Part shown: positions 10,996 to 22,524 of the stretch, piece by piece | How the letters are laid out: each line of letters begins with the position of its first letter | Numbering within the stretch: position 1 is the first letter of the stretch | Assembly (NCBI GenBank): GCA_038503065.1 | Contig: JBCAMK010000015.1 | Coordinates: forward strand, 1,488,001 to 1,552,000 | DNA length: 64,000 nt | Direction: 5' to 3' | Source of the DNA: Paragyromitra xinjiangensis | Lineage: Eukaryota > Ascomycota > Pezizomycetes > Pezizales > Discinaceae | Position numbers and translations under genes: made by a program | Notes under the pieces: model-generated | Seen by the model: only the letters and a program-made list of their open reading frames with translations | What the model was told of the DNA's origin: nothing | The model's database searches: none

Positions 10996-13900
10996 AGCGC
11001 TACTCTTTTTCCTTTTCCTTCCTTTTTTTGGTGCTTGCGTACTGTATTCTACAATTCGTTAGCAGTGAATATCAACATTGGTAGTAGGAGATGTAGGAAC
11101 ATCAGCGTTATATACCAGTGATTAAATGGAACCTTAGATGGTCAGTTGGTGCTACTTCCGACCGTAATCTCCCCCTCCCACACAACAGTCATTTAGGAAG
11201 TATACGGGCATTCGGCCAAGAGGAACTCTATATTCCCTGTGTATGATACTGATAGTTCTGGTGCTTTTATCATCTCGGATTCCTGGGCCATTTTCCCAAA
11301 AACATTTCATTAGGGATGATAGATCCTGCTACTACCATTTCCCTCAGTCTTGCCAAACAATAGCATAGTTTTAAATGCCAATACACCCCACAGCATAGAT
11401 GTTAGATTATGATACTATAGCAGTACATATAGAGGTGTAGGATGCCACAAAGATGAGCTCTTACGATGTTTTTAAAGTTCTATAGTGCAGTAACTCTTTT
11501 AGGCAAATCACATGGTCCTCCAGTCAAATCCCAACACGCCTCATACCATCATTCAAGCCACTTCCTTGGCCGGCGCTCAAATGAAATACCAGAAAGTGAG
11601 GTAAGAGATATTACACCCAGTCATAAGGAAGACTGTAAAGTCGCCAAGATCGGCCAGGGCGGGGTGTAACCTTGGTGGGGGCAAGAACATGAAATTCGTC
11701 ACTACACGAAACAACATACCGGTGCCGAAAATCCTCGCTTCGCTTTCAGGTCCCAAAACCTAGGTAAAATACGTATATCGTCACGGATCACCTTCACATC
11801 CAGACACCTAAAGGTCTCTAAGATAGTCTAATATAAAGTGGGCTGGCCAGCTCAAGTCTATAATTACCGAGCCTCGCCAGCTTGGGTCCCCGGTTATCTT
11901 AATGGTATCAACCGCTGTATGTTTACAGATAGTCCTGGATACCTAATCCTAAACCTGAGCCGGCGATCGTGAATCGTTTTGTTGCGAAAGAAAATTCAAT
12001 GAGAGCACGCTATGCTAGACCCAGAAACCGAGCTAGAACCAGACAAAAACTCCGATGGTGGCTTCGAGCACACTTTAAGTTCATCGCATACTCTACATAC
12101 TGCAATGTATAGCAAAAGAGCATCATAATCGAGCATGTCGGTGAGGCCAAGCGGAAAGAATCACCCCAAAATGACGCTAATTAACTGGAAATATGCCTTA
12201 ACCCAATTGACCGTGCTACAGTTCTTCTTCTCTTGATCTTCCAAGCGGGCCTCGAATCTCTTCATGACTACATGTAGCTCCTTTTTTCCTTCCCTCCCCC
12301 TGCCGAGAAAACCTGTGGTAACAGCACTCAATTATTCCTAGGCATGACACATAATAAAGATGTGTAATAATGTTGTTTAAGGTGTCTTAGGCTGATCCCT
12401 GCTACACTAATAGTAGCAAGAACTGAATTGTAATTAAATAAGTATGAGGAAGAAAGGTAGATCGTACATCACAACAGACACCCCCGAGTAGACTGCCTTG
12501 TGCATGCGCTTCAGAAATCAACCTTCTCATATTCCCACGAAGGGAATATACATCAGGTCAGTTAAAGAATCTAGGAGGCGATAAGACCCAAAGCCAACAT
12601 GAGCAATTTTTCGTTCCCAGAAAAGATCTCACGGTCCGCAGGAGCGTAAGATATGAATAAGATCTGTAACATTTCTCTAAGCTAAGGGGGGAAGAAAAAA
12701 ATGACATATTCAAAAGAGAGAGAAACGTGGTCCTGGAATGCAACTGTGGTTTTTCAAAGCAACCAACTTTTCCGCCTACCACTGCGTCGGCAACAAGATC
12801 ATCTCCTTTTTGGTCCTAAGTGTTGAAGTGTTTACCCCCACTCTCACGGATCTCGCGTTGATCATTTCCCATTCTTGCCTGCGTGGGAGGCTGGCAGTTG
12901 GATCTGACATTGGGGACAATAAGGGTTTTCGACTTCAATAGAACTGCATGCAGGGAGAAGAGGAGATCGATGGTAATGAGATGGGAGGTATGCGCCAGGA
13001 ACCCATTCCTTGCATAACCATGGACCGTTTATTTTGGGATCGTACAGTTAATATTTGGGCTATTAATGTTCCAGTGCTACACCATCGTCGAACATCCTGG
13101 TAACAAATTCCGTGTAGTTGGATTGTGATATCTAAATATTTTTTTGATCCTCAATTATCGCAGCTCTAGAAATAGCGGAAATCAGAGCGCGAGATGCGAA
13201 GCATTCGGCGACCTACGCCCTTGCTGACAGCTTTACCGGACCCAAACATTAGGACAAATAGCGATTGGCCGTATAATCGACAGAGAAAGTAGTAAGGAAA
13301 TACAATGCTAGAAACCTTCCTATTTTTGTTGGGATCTAGCTTTGGAGTTAGTTTGACACTTGACGAAGTTGAATGTTTCTTGGTCTCCGAGCCTTGCGGA
13401 TAGGGCTGCTATGAACCGTGGTTCATTGCTTTTTGGTGCCGGTACGGGTCACCCATTTCGTCACAGGAAGCCGCCTCTTCCGCTGAACCTGTTCCTAATC
13501 TGGATTTGCTCCCTAAAGAGCAGGACATAAAGGTCCATATAAGGGACCAAGCTTTGTATGACATGGGAATTAAGGTGAGGTCTCAGCGCTTTGGTTGACT
13601 TTTGTTTGAAAGCCACCAACATTCAGAGCAAAACAGCGCATGTTACCCAGGCAACTTTGGTCATCCGATGTTGGCCGGCAGTACTCAGTACTGCCCTCAT
13701 CCTGCCTTTTCGCACGGATCTCACAGATTTCCGACTGTGAAAGCAAGTCTGAAGATTTTTTTGCCCCTTATCATAGTTGGGAAGACTTGCCAATGAGCAA
13801 TAATTTCCACGAGGGATTCATGGATAGTGCCTTGCGTCGCGCGATAGCAACGTTGTGGTGACCTTGCTCCGAGGGATCGACACGGGCTTTTTTGGTCAGA

Positions 13901-14439
13901 CTGGGATAGTAACCGAGAACGCCGACAGGTTTTTGAGCTGGGACCAATTTGGATCAAGACAGGGGTCCGAGGGGCGTCAGGACCGCAGCGCAGACGGTCA
14001 GTGGCTACTCATCCGTCAACCAAACAAAACCCAACCTCCAGTCTATCTTGCAGGCGGCAATGGAAAAAACTCTTGCGGGGTAGGCTTCGTCTGCTTGGTT
14101 CGATTCGCTGTCTCTTATTCTTCCTCCTCTCAATGGCCCTTGCAGTTCACGCTGGTGTGTGGGTGGCAGGACACTTCGCAATGCTGATGCCGCAATCATC
14201 TCGCTTTTGTGGCCAGTCGAGGGAAAATGTATAAGAAACCTGGCCTTACTCCATGCGATGGAATATGCAGTGACTGGCTATTTTATGTCGAGTTAAACGT
14301 AGCTGGGTAATTGCGGGCTTTCTCGGTGACAATTTTTCTTCCCTGCCTCGAACATCCTCCCTTGAAGTTTCGATCAACTCCGTTTTTCAGAGAAAATCTA
14401 CGAGTTTCTGCCGAAATTTCCACAAATTTCCCCACCTAA
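10996..14439. other. 3.4-kb gene-free stretch
   Basis: Only short open frames on both strands occur here; they overlap each other and show no family resemblance. The region has frequent stops in all frames. I see no terminal repeats, tRNA or clear tandem repeat. It could contain decayed mobile sequence that I cannot recognise by eye. Confidence 0.4.
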
Positions 14440-16507
14440 ATGGCTCCCAGTAATATGCCCTTTACTGGACTCTATGACGAGAGGGGAACAGCTTGTCCGG
14501 CCTCCCTGATCCACTGCTCAGTTGAGGTGTCGATTCACGGACTCCGGAACTTGGTTTCGCTAGGGTTCCTGTTCCAGAACACGTCTCGGAACGATTTTAC
14601 TGATGCGGTATTCCACTGCCGCCTTGCCGAAGATTCCTCCGTGACATTCATCGATTGCAATATCGAGAAATCGTCGGAGGTATCGGTGTCGGGGGATCCC
14701 GAGGAGAGACTTGAACACAGAAAATGTTCAAATATATTACATTTCGGCTCATTCTTCCAGTGTAACGTCGGACGCGTGGAGGCCGGGAAAGACGCAGTCA
14801 TCTTTATTCGGTTGGTGTTGTCTTTCCGATCCTCATATATTTATATCCTGCCTGCAGCAACCAAGTACCCTTCTGACGTGTATACCAGTTACATTTATGA
14901 AACAGTCGCAGAAGAAAACGCTGTTCACCTCTCCGTCCCTCTTCCTTCATCCCTAAAGGGGGGAACGGAAGCAAGAGCTCATGAAATGTATCCAGTGGAG
15001 AACGCTACTATATTTTCCTTTAACGTTGAGTCGGCCATGCCAGGCCAGATCTTGGATGTGCGCTCCGATTCACATCTGATAAGCCCTGATATCGAATCAA
15101 ATACTGCTACTATCGAAGTTAACGAGCCCGTGCTCCCGGTAAGTGCTAAATCCACGTTCTGCTAACTTTCGATTCGATTCACTCGCTAATATACGATGAG
15201 ATGTAGGGAAACGACGACTTTCAGCTCACTTTTTTTACCGAGAATTTATCAGATACTGATTCAATATCAGAAAGCGGGTTCACCGATTTCAGTGAATGTT
15301 TTCACAACGATGACACCGACATATCCGAGTGTCATACGCCTATTATCCCAGATTACGAGCCTTCAACTCGCAGTGTAGGGGTAACATGGCGTGACCTTGA
15401 AGACGATCAATTTACGGGCCGATCGTTTCTTTTTGCCGAAAGTGATGACGGAAGTGATGATGGAAGTGATGATGGAAGTGATTACGGAAGTGACTATGGA
15501 AATATCGACAAGGGTTTCAGCGGGGAAGTAGCTGTGGCAGAAGGTCAATGGGAAGGAGAGGAAGACGAAGACGAATATTCATACAGATGGAGGGAGGAGG
15601 ATGAGGGAGCGGAATCAGGGGAAGAGGAATTCTATGACTGTCTTGAGACAGTTCCAGAACAATTGATAGCTGAATGGGCAAGGGTACGGGATTCGATGGC
15701 CTCCAATGGCCGTTCATCGAGGTTTACTTGGTATGATGACTCGGATGGTGAAGATGATGATGTCTTCTACTTTGATGAAGATCTTTCCATTGAGCCAGAG
15801 ACACCCTTGTTGAGTATCGGGACATTTTATGATTCTACCGTGGTATGTTTTATGTGAATCCCTCCCATGCTTGTCTTTTGATCAGACACTAAGATATCAT
15901 CCAGGAAATCGCGACAGCTGTATCACCAACTCGAGCAGCCGTTATCGAGATCCCCCGACGACCTTCTGTATCCTCAACCCAATCTGTCCCGACAAACCGA
16001 AACCGATCTGACTCTGTCCCTCCAACCCCTCCATCAACGCCTCAGTATTCCAATCCTAATAGCCCAGTCCTCAAGCCAAAACGACGAAGCCAGCCACCCG
16101 TTCTCTCGAACCTTCGGGAACTCGTCGTGGAACTCGAAACTCAACTCCGCAATTCTTCGAGCGTTTTCCTAGAGCTAAACGAATCCTTCTCAAGAACCAT
16201 CGGCATCCCACTATCAACTCTCAAACAGCACGAAGAAGATGTACAATCTGCTATGATTCCTGAAGTTCGCCAATGGGTCCGTAGCGGCATTTGGGCAAGC
16301 CTTGTTGCGCTGCACTATCTCGAGTTTAGTGGTTGCAAGGAGCTTGCCGAGAAGGACCCAGACTTTGCCGAGGATTATGGGTATCTATGTTTTTGCTTGA
16401 ATGGACCGCTATTACGCAGTTCAAATTGGGTTCAGTCAAAATTTGAGGGATTGGCGCTGTCGGACCTGAGTCGGGTTGCGCATGACCTGTTCTGGACGAC
16501 GGAATGA
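14440..16507 (+). CDS. VIT-domain protein lacking a vWA domain
   Basis: Three exons (14440-15138, 15207-15842, 15905-16507; introns 68 and 62 bp) join in frame to 645 residues. Residues ~15-230 resemble a VIT (vault/inter-alpha-trypsin) domain. The visible signs are an N-terminal strand set with SLGFLFQNTSRNDFTDAVFHC, a middle strand like VGRVEAGKDAVIFIRLVLSF, and a closing block with FNVESAMPGQILDVRSDSH. Fungal VIT proteins normally continue into a von Willebrand A domain with a DxSxS metal site; here I find none. Instead there is a long acidic, probably disordered region with repeated SDDG units (about 15442-15505), a Ser/Pro-rich linker, and a C-terminal helical domain (residues ~520-645) similar to the C-terminal part of fungal VIT-vWA proteins. 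Function is unknown. No signal peptide or membrane segment is seen. Confidence 0.78.
15442..15505 (+). repeat. In-frame GATGAYGGAAGT tandem repeat
   Basis: About five imperfect copies of a 12-bp unit sit inside exon 2 of the VIT-domain gene. They encode an acidic Ser-Asp-Asp/Tyr-Gly repeat. The repeat preserves frame and probably varies in copy number between strains. Confidence 0.8.
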
Positions 16508-17040
16508 TTTGATGAGGATGTTGGGGCTCAATATGCTTTTCTTGTTGCTTTCTTCTTTTACTTTTTTAATGCAGGGTTTTGACTTTTCTTGGTGCGATGG
16601 TGTCTTGGATGGGAGATTACTTGTTGAATTCTTGTTGTTTTTGCGTTAGCAAGGGCTGGACCCAGTGGTTTATGGCGTTATGATTTATTCGATGCAAAAG
16701 GGCGCAAGCTGTTTATCATTCTCGGGATTTGGAGCATGTTTTGGATTACGATAGCATTGAAATGGGAGATGAGAAAACGAGGTATGCATGCGATGTGGGA
16801 TGATGTGAGGGATTTCTTTTTTTTCCAAGTCCAATTAGATTTTATGGGAGGCGTGTGTTAGTTGAATGTACAGATGCCATCATGAAATCTAAGGGCCAAT
16901 TAACCTGTGGAAAGCGTCTCGGTTTTGTCTGCTTGAATGCGGGCTACATGCAGATTGAAAATAGCAACCATGCTTCCAGCAAATGATGGGCTTTGGGAAA
17001 TCTAGTAAGGCACTTAGCTTCGAGGAGAACAAAAACGTAA
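16508..17040. other. Intergenic, VIT gene 3' flank to tRNA-Phe
   Basis: This stretch is T-rich just after the stop codon (likely 3' UTR) and otherwise holds no recognisable gene, repeat or open frame of interest. Confidence 0.35.
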
Positions 17041-17093
17041 TGCGCCAAACCCGGATCGAACGGGTGACCTTCAGATATTAGACCAAGTAAGAA

Positions 17094-17124
<31 letters not shown>

Positions 17125-17130
17125 TAGCGC
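17041..17130 (-). tRNA. tRNA-Phe (GAA) with a 17-nt intron
   Basis: Read on the minus strand, the acceptor stem starts GCGCTAA and pairs with TTGGCGC before discriminator A. The D-arm is GCTC-AGTTGGGA-GAGC and the T-arm contains TTCGATC. The anticodon loop reads CTGAA then G, with GAA as anticodon. A 17-nt insert follows position 37, the canonical nuclear tRNA intron site, and the anticodon stem then closes TCAGA/TCTGA. Without the insert the tRNA is 73 nt. CCA is not encoded. Confidence 0.96.
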
Positions 17131-17758
17131 TGATGAAATTGCATCATGACATAAAAATATAAACCGTTTTTATGAAGGCCACGTGAGAAGGTCAGAAATT
17201 AACGCGATAAACCGACGCCTGGGTATCTCGCAAGATCTAGAACAGAGGCCAAGAGTTGGCTGAATTGCTTGCACTTCGCTTACGACGGGCTTCATCCCTC
17301 CCGGAATATTTCTTGGCTTGAATGTTTATTTACCCTAATGAGTGATTTTAGGTGATTGATATTGCCTAATCATATTTCCAGATCAGAACTAGAAAAAAGC
17401 ATACAAACCGAGATAGGAAGTAAGCGTAAATTGAATGGGTCCCTCAACCCGTAAAGCCTAGGAGGAAGTGAGCTTCAGGTTTTTGAAGCCGGTTACCGGT
17501 TCTTCCTCATACTGAAGGCTGATATATTCCTTGACGTCCTCGCAATTGAGTTTCAACAAAATTCAACCCCAAAACGATCGATCCCAGAAACTTGCTTCAC
17601 GAGTATATACCCATACTTACACAAACATAAGGCGTTACAGATTTTCACCCGTTATATACATCCCGAATCTTGGCGATTCGTTTTTCGTTCCACCACCTGT
17701 ACTCTCCGCTCTTTTGTGACCTTTTCACTTGAACTAACGATCGCTGACTTTGTTCCAA
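17131..17758. promoter_or_regulatory. Intergenic, tRNA-Phe to gluconokinase-like gene
   Basis: This 0.63-kb gap holds the upstream side of tRNA-Phe and the leader of the gluconokinase-like gene. I found no further gene or repeat. Confidence 0.3.
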
Positions 17759-18456
17759 ATGCTCGCCTGTACTAAGAATCAATTATCCCCTCTAACCAAT
17801 CTCGCGAGTGGGCTGTACTCAGCTTGTCCTCCAAAGCAGTTACGCCACATCTGTATTATCATGGGACCCGCAGGTTGTGGCAAATCCACAATTGCTCAAT
17901 TCCTCGCCAGCAAGCTTGGTTTTCCATATATCGAAGATGATGATGTAAGTTTTAAATTCTAGTCTTCTCAAAATCACAATCTAATCATATCGATTTAACC
18001 CAGTTTCATCCACATCAAAACATCAACAAGATGGTGAACGGTATCCTGCTTACTGACGAAAACCGCTAGGACTGGCTCGCCACTCTCCGTGATGAAGCTG
18101 TTGCTAAACTTGTCACTGGAGATGCTGGTGGGTGTGTCGTTACCTACTCATGTCTCAAATGCAAATACCGCGATGTAATCCGGATTGCTGGGCTGGAGTC
18201 TGGGGGAGTTGCGTTGAGATTTGTGTATCTGCGCGCTGATAAGGAGCTAATTCTTGGGCGTGTTCGCGCAAGGAAGGGGCACTACATGAAAGATGAGATG
18301 GTGCATAGTCAATTCTCCGCTTTGGAGGAGCCAGACAAGGATGAGGTTGATGCCGTTACGGTTGATGCCAGTGGGGTAAGATCGGATGTGCAGTGGTCGG
18401 CTTTGGGGAATGTTTTGCAGTGTATGGATGCCGAGGAATGCGCTTGGTTTGGATAG
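17759..18456 (+). pseudogene. Gluconokinase (GntK family) interrupted by an in-frame TAG
   Basis: The family phosphorylates gluconate to 6-phosphogluconate. Exon 1 (17759-17944) carries the P-loop GPAGCGKST and ends in a clean donor. Exon 2 (18004-18456) begins FHPHQNINKM, the conserved substrate-binding block. In exon 2 the frame LTDENR is followed by TAG at 18067-18069, then DWLATLRDEA. Most family members have Trp there, so TGG to TAG is the simplest reading. Nearby residues also deviate: Leu for the usual Pro in the PLTD-like block, and TYSCLK where CSALK is usual. Both can be explained by G-to-A or C-to-T changes. The rest of the frame stays open to a normal C-terminus. Options are a decaying gene, a strain polymorphism, a sequencing error, readthrough, or removal of a 36-nt GT-AG segment (18034-18069). 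That segment would delete conserved residues and is unusually short for an intron. I favour a pseudogene. Confidence 0.8.
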
Positions 18457-20265
18457 TTGGGTCTGGGGGCTAAGAACAGATATCTTGTTTATCCCTGCTT
18501 TCTATTAAACCGTCATATGGTAACTATACAGTAGCGGATAAGGGAAACGTAGCTCTGGTGGTGGTAGCAAACAAGCACCTACTTTGGTTTTCTGGGGTGC
18601 GAGCTCTTTGGGCTTTTCTTGGGGGTTCTTACGAAACCGTGAGGCTCAAGGACACTCGGGGTATGTTTGTTCGTACTTCACTATAGCGAATAACATAGTG
18701 GTTTTGGCTTTACTTTCTCAAGAAGTCACACATCATCACTCGAAACTTCACCAATATTTGGGGTCATTATTTTTATAGCTCTGCGTTCGTGCTCATGCAC
18801 CTTCCTACAGCAACCTCCGCGGGCGGAAGTAAAGCGATTAGTAAAGGGTTGCTCTGGATAGTAAGGTGTTTGTATAGAATCCTGGTTGCTTGGAAGTTTG
18901 TGGGGAAACCTTTCATGTGCCTTCCGGCCTTTATCTTCTCTTCGTAAGAAGAGTATTTAGTAAACATACAGACTACTCTGGTAAATAGGCTCTCTTAGTT
19001 ATCAACTAGAAACTATCTTGAACTTATCAAAGTAGTGGCTCTTTCAGCATAGGACTTTGGAATCTTGGTAGCAACATGTATTTTATTGGCTTGCTCACTG
19101 TGTCATCTGCCTTAGCCCCTGATGGTGGTCTTCCAGCGGTTGTCATGGTCCTCATCTATCGAGGCTCGAACCATTACCCTATCTTTCTAAGGTTGTAGGG
19201 AAATCTTGGGTGGAATTGTAGATCTTTTCTTTGCTTATAATGTTGTTTTTCGGTGTTGCGTTGGCAATCCGAGAGCTTGCGGCTTGCGGCTTGGAACATG
19301 ATAAAGTGGTTTTCGTTGACATAATTTTTATGACACCGGAAGAAACCGTTAACAAGAGGTAGTGATATTTAAGACTTGGAAAGGTTTAGCAATCTTTACT
19401 TAGCTACTCACTCATAGTTCTCCTGTTGGGGGCCCTCGCTGTTGACTTTGAGTTAATGCTAGCCACCCACGGAAGATAGAGGTAATCGATTTGATGGCAT
19501 TTTTTAATCTATTAAGACTGATTACAGCTATCCTATTGACGAATCGTAGGCTTTTGTGGCTCTCCCCAAGTTGAGTAGGCTGTTTCGGATTCTGGGGGAT
19601 TCTGGTGAAATTATCATCACCCTTTGGACTGTATTGTGAATGTGCTAGGAGAGAAAGGCGGGGAGGTTTGATTGGAGTTATTTGGGTTCTGTGAACCTGT
19701 GGACAATATCTAGACGAGTCTTACGGTAGTTCCTGGGGACGGAGGCGACAGTGTGCCTGGTAAGTGCGAACTTACACCATCCACTCCACCATCTATAGAA
19801 ACCTAGTCGAAGTAGCTTTCCACCTGTACTAAAGGGACAGCTACATCCATCGTTACGCCTAGACCCCAGTCCATAGAGGGTTTATCCCGCTCGCAGATTC
19901 CACCACGCGAAAGAGCGGCCTAAATATGATCTATACAATCCCTACCCCAGCGTTTATGCTGTCTTTTTGTTGTGTTCCTGTTAGTTCGTTTCTGGAGGCT
20001 TCCTGGGGCAAGGTTGGGAGGTCTAATCCTATTTTATCATCTGTCCGGGCAGCCCTGACTAGCTATTTGTCAGGATACTACTCTTCTGTCTCCGCTATTA
20101 TCAAAATGGCAAGGACAACTGTAAATCCGCACTCAAAGACCAAAGAACCATTCCGTTTCTAATTCCATATATAAAAACTCGAACCCTATCTCTAGCCAAA
20201 CTCTATCATCTACCTCTATTCCCCACGAATTAATCGATCAACCAATCTACCCTCCCCCACCACCC
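18457..20265. other. 1.8-kb gene-free stretch
   Basis: No convincing coding frame is present. A short open frame at 19926-20162 has no recognisable features. A segment at about 19745-19920 is locally structured and compositionally unlike its surroundings, but I could not match it to any known small RNA. Confidence 0.35.
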
Positions 20266-21062
20266 TCAAAACGGCACATCCATATCCTCCACCCTCTCTT
20301 CCACCACCTTCGGCTTCACACAATCCAACACAAACCCCAACAGAACATTAACAAACTGCTTCCCACCAGGTAAATAGTGACCACCAGGATGATACACCAC
20401 CCTCTTCTCCCCACCCTCACACCCCTCCACAAGCGCCATACTCCGCGTCTCATCCACCACCGTATCTAGTGACCCTAAGAAGTGTAGAATCGGCGTTGTG
20501 ACCTTCGGGTTATAGAAGTAATCGTATTGCGGCCCTGGCGCGCGGAAGCCGGAGTATGCTACACCGAATTTGAGCGGTGGGTGCGGGGTTGTGAAGGGCG
20601 CTGGGATGGAGGATGCAGGACGGGTGGGTTCGAGGAGGGAGACGAGCATGACAGCTAGAGCGGCGCCTTGGGAGAAGCCGACGGTGCCATCGAAGGGGCC
20701 CTGTGGTGGGGTTTGCTATCAGATTATGTTCGTAAAAGGGAGTTAGGGGGGGTAGGAACATTCTCGTCTAGATAGGTACTCAGGAACTTCCACGTCTCGT
20801 CAAGTCCAGTATACTCCCCCGTAGCATCATTTCTTCTCCACCATGCCCAGTTATCACCGCTCTCATCACCCCCTTCATTCTCCGCCCGCTCACCGGGTAG
20901 ATCAGAGAACTTAAGCAGGTGCGGAGCAGTCGGGAAATAAAGCCTACTCCCCGCCGGAAGCGTCTTCAGAACCGTCTTCTCGAGCGCCTTCGTCTTCGCG
21001 TGGAATACAGGTCCGGACTGTGTATATCCGTGGAGGAAAAGCAGTTTCAGTGGACCCGCCAT
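20266..21062 (-). CDS. FSH1-family serine hydrolase
   Basis: This is an alpha/beta-hydrolase of the FSH1/OVCA2-like family; physiological substrates are mostly unknown, though short acyl esters are likely. Two exons (21062-20760 and 20700-20266; intron 59 bp) give 245 residues. LLFLHGYTQSG near the N-terminus is the family start signature with the oxyanion-hole HG. GFSQGAA carries the nucleophile serine. An aspartate near FLGSLDTVVD and the final histidine in HPGGHYLP complete the triad. ATG 21062 is the first in-frame ATG and places the core motif at residue ~6, as is usual. The gene is divergent from mitochondrial uS14 with only 92 bp between start codons. There is no signal peptide, so it is probably cytosolic. 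Confidence 0.93.
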
Positions 21063-21154
21063 GTTCAATGTACGTAACAAGAAAAGACCCGTTGCGGCTC
21101 CGTGAAAAAAAAGCTTACCACAACCTCACCCCCCACCATCCCCACCACCTAACC
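21063..21154. promoter_or_regulatory. 92-bp bidirectional promoter, FSH1 hydrolase / uS14m
   Basis: The two start codons face away from each other across only 92 bp, so both 5' leaders and the initiation region must fit here or overlap the neighbouring gene. The uS14m-proximal side is strongly C-rich on the plus strand. Confidence 0.7.
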
Positions 21155-21563
21155 ATGTTTCCAACACTTACCAACCTCAGCGCCATCGCTGGCCGTCGTC
21201 TTCCACTCGGATGCTTCATTAACGCTCGTGTTCTCCGCGACCATGCTAAACGTGAGGCGTTTGCGGCCGCGGAACAGACGAGACAGGCTCTGCGTTATAT
21301 TATGCGGAATACACAGTTGGGGGATCGCCAAAGGTTTAAGGCTATGATTGAGCTCTCGCAGATGGATACGAATACGAGGCCGATGAAGATTAAGAATAGG
21401 TGTATTATGGGGGGCAAGGGGAGGGGGATTATGAGGGATTTTAGGATCTCGAGGGTGAGTGGGTTGGTGCTGGTTCTTGGGCATGTGCTGATGGGGGTAG
21501 TTTCAATTCCGACTTAATGCGAAGGCGGGGAATATTCCGGGGGTGAAGAAGGCGATTTGGTAG
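21155..21563 (+). CDS. MRP2: Mitochondrial small-subunit ribosomal protein uS14m (Mrp2)
   Basis: This is a component of the mitochondrial 30S-like subunit head. Two exons (21155-21454, 21501-21563; intron 46 bp) encode 120 residues. The family is clear from RDHAKREAFAAAEQTRQALRY near the N-terminus, the KIKNRCIMGGKGRGIMRDFRISR block, and the C-terminal exon encoding FRLNAKAGNIPGVKKAIW with the typical final Trp. Like most mitochondrial uS14 proteins it has no zinc-binding cysteines. Exon 1 runs open past the donor, so without splicing the conserved C-terminus would be lost. The gene shares a compact promoter with the FSH1 hydrolase. Confidence 0.95.
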
Positions 21564-22524
21564 TGGAGGGGAGATGCGTGGGGGATTGCCTTCGTTATAC
21601 GGGAAACCGATGTACAGAAATGGTGTTTTGGGGTGTTGGAGCTGGGAGGATAGAGTTAGATTTCCGGTATGGTTCGCGCAGGCTTACATCTATGTTCTGG
21701 TTGGAGATGTGTATAAATATTTAATAGGGAAAACTGTATTTCTCATGTAGATCTTCAAACCCAGAGTGAGGAGCATAAGGGGAGGTATATTGGTCTCTGA
21801 GAAGAGTATCCTGAGTTCCATATGCATTCACATATATGGAAAAAAAATTAACAATAGCTTATCACAAACAATCCCGGCCCAACAGAGTATCTCCAGCCCA
21901 TAATTACATCCCCTATAATATCTTCATAGTCTTAATACTCTCTAACACCACAATACGCGTCATTGTCGGACTGCTCGGGAAGCTATTGGCTCAATTGAAG
22001 TCGCAGATGCTAATCGCTGAGGCCTGTAGTCGTTGAGAGTTTAAAGTCGTGAGGAAACATCTCGATGATTACATGTATCTTATCCCCATCCGAAATACGG
22101 TTCCGGACATCTGAAAGGTGGACCAAACCAATGGATGGTATTTCCTCCTAAGCTGTGTACGAACAGTCTTCAGTTCTATGCTATACGCCTCCCTCGGAAA
22201 CTCCCTAACCCTTAAACCAAGAGCGTTGCATGTTGCATTAGATATCGGAACTATACTCTAATCACTTCCCCCTGATACTCCAAAGCTGGCCAGCCAAGAA
22301 ATAATCCCCCGTCCACCGAGCCGCAACCAATCACGGCAGAAGCACGGATTACTTTACATGCACCACACTAGCTTTCGTCACTGAACATAAGCCTTTTTCT
22401 TTCCTTTTTCCTCCCAGGGATAAATTACCTAGCATCAATGGTGTCCTCAGCTCTATCCGCTGTACTTCCCCCTTACATCCTCTTCGTCGAAGATCCAGTC
22501 TAATACCTATATTATTGTTCCAAA
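21564..22524. other. Intergenic, uS14m to short-chain dehydrogenase
   Basis: Nearly 1 kb separates the two plus-strand genes. I see only short, unsupported open frames. The last ~150 bp before ATG 22525 is pyrimidine-rich and probably the dehydrogenase promoter. Confidence 0.35.

Noticed and set aside
13602..14234. Cluster of overlapping short frames on both strands
   Set aside because: Frames in four or more registers overlap one another and no set joins through splice sites to a recognisable protein.
18034..18069. 36-nt intron that would remove the gluconokinase TAG
   Set aside because: Shorter than normal ascomycete introns, and it would delete the conserved LTDENR block; kept only as a finding to test.
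19745..19920. Possible small nuclear RNA (a splice-site-like word near the left end)
   Set aside because: The word does not match the U1 5' end exactly and no Sm site or U1 stem-loops could be recognised.
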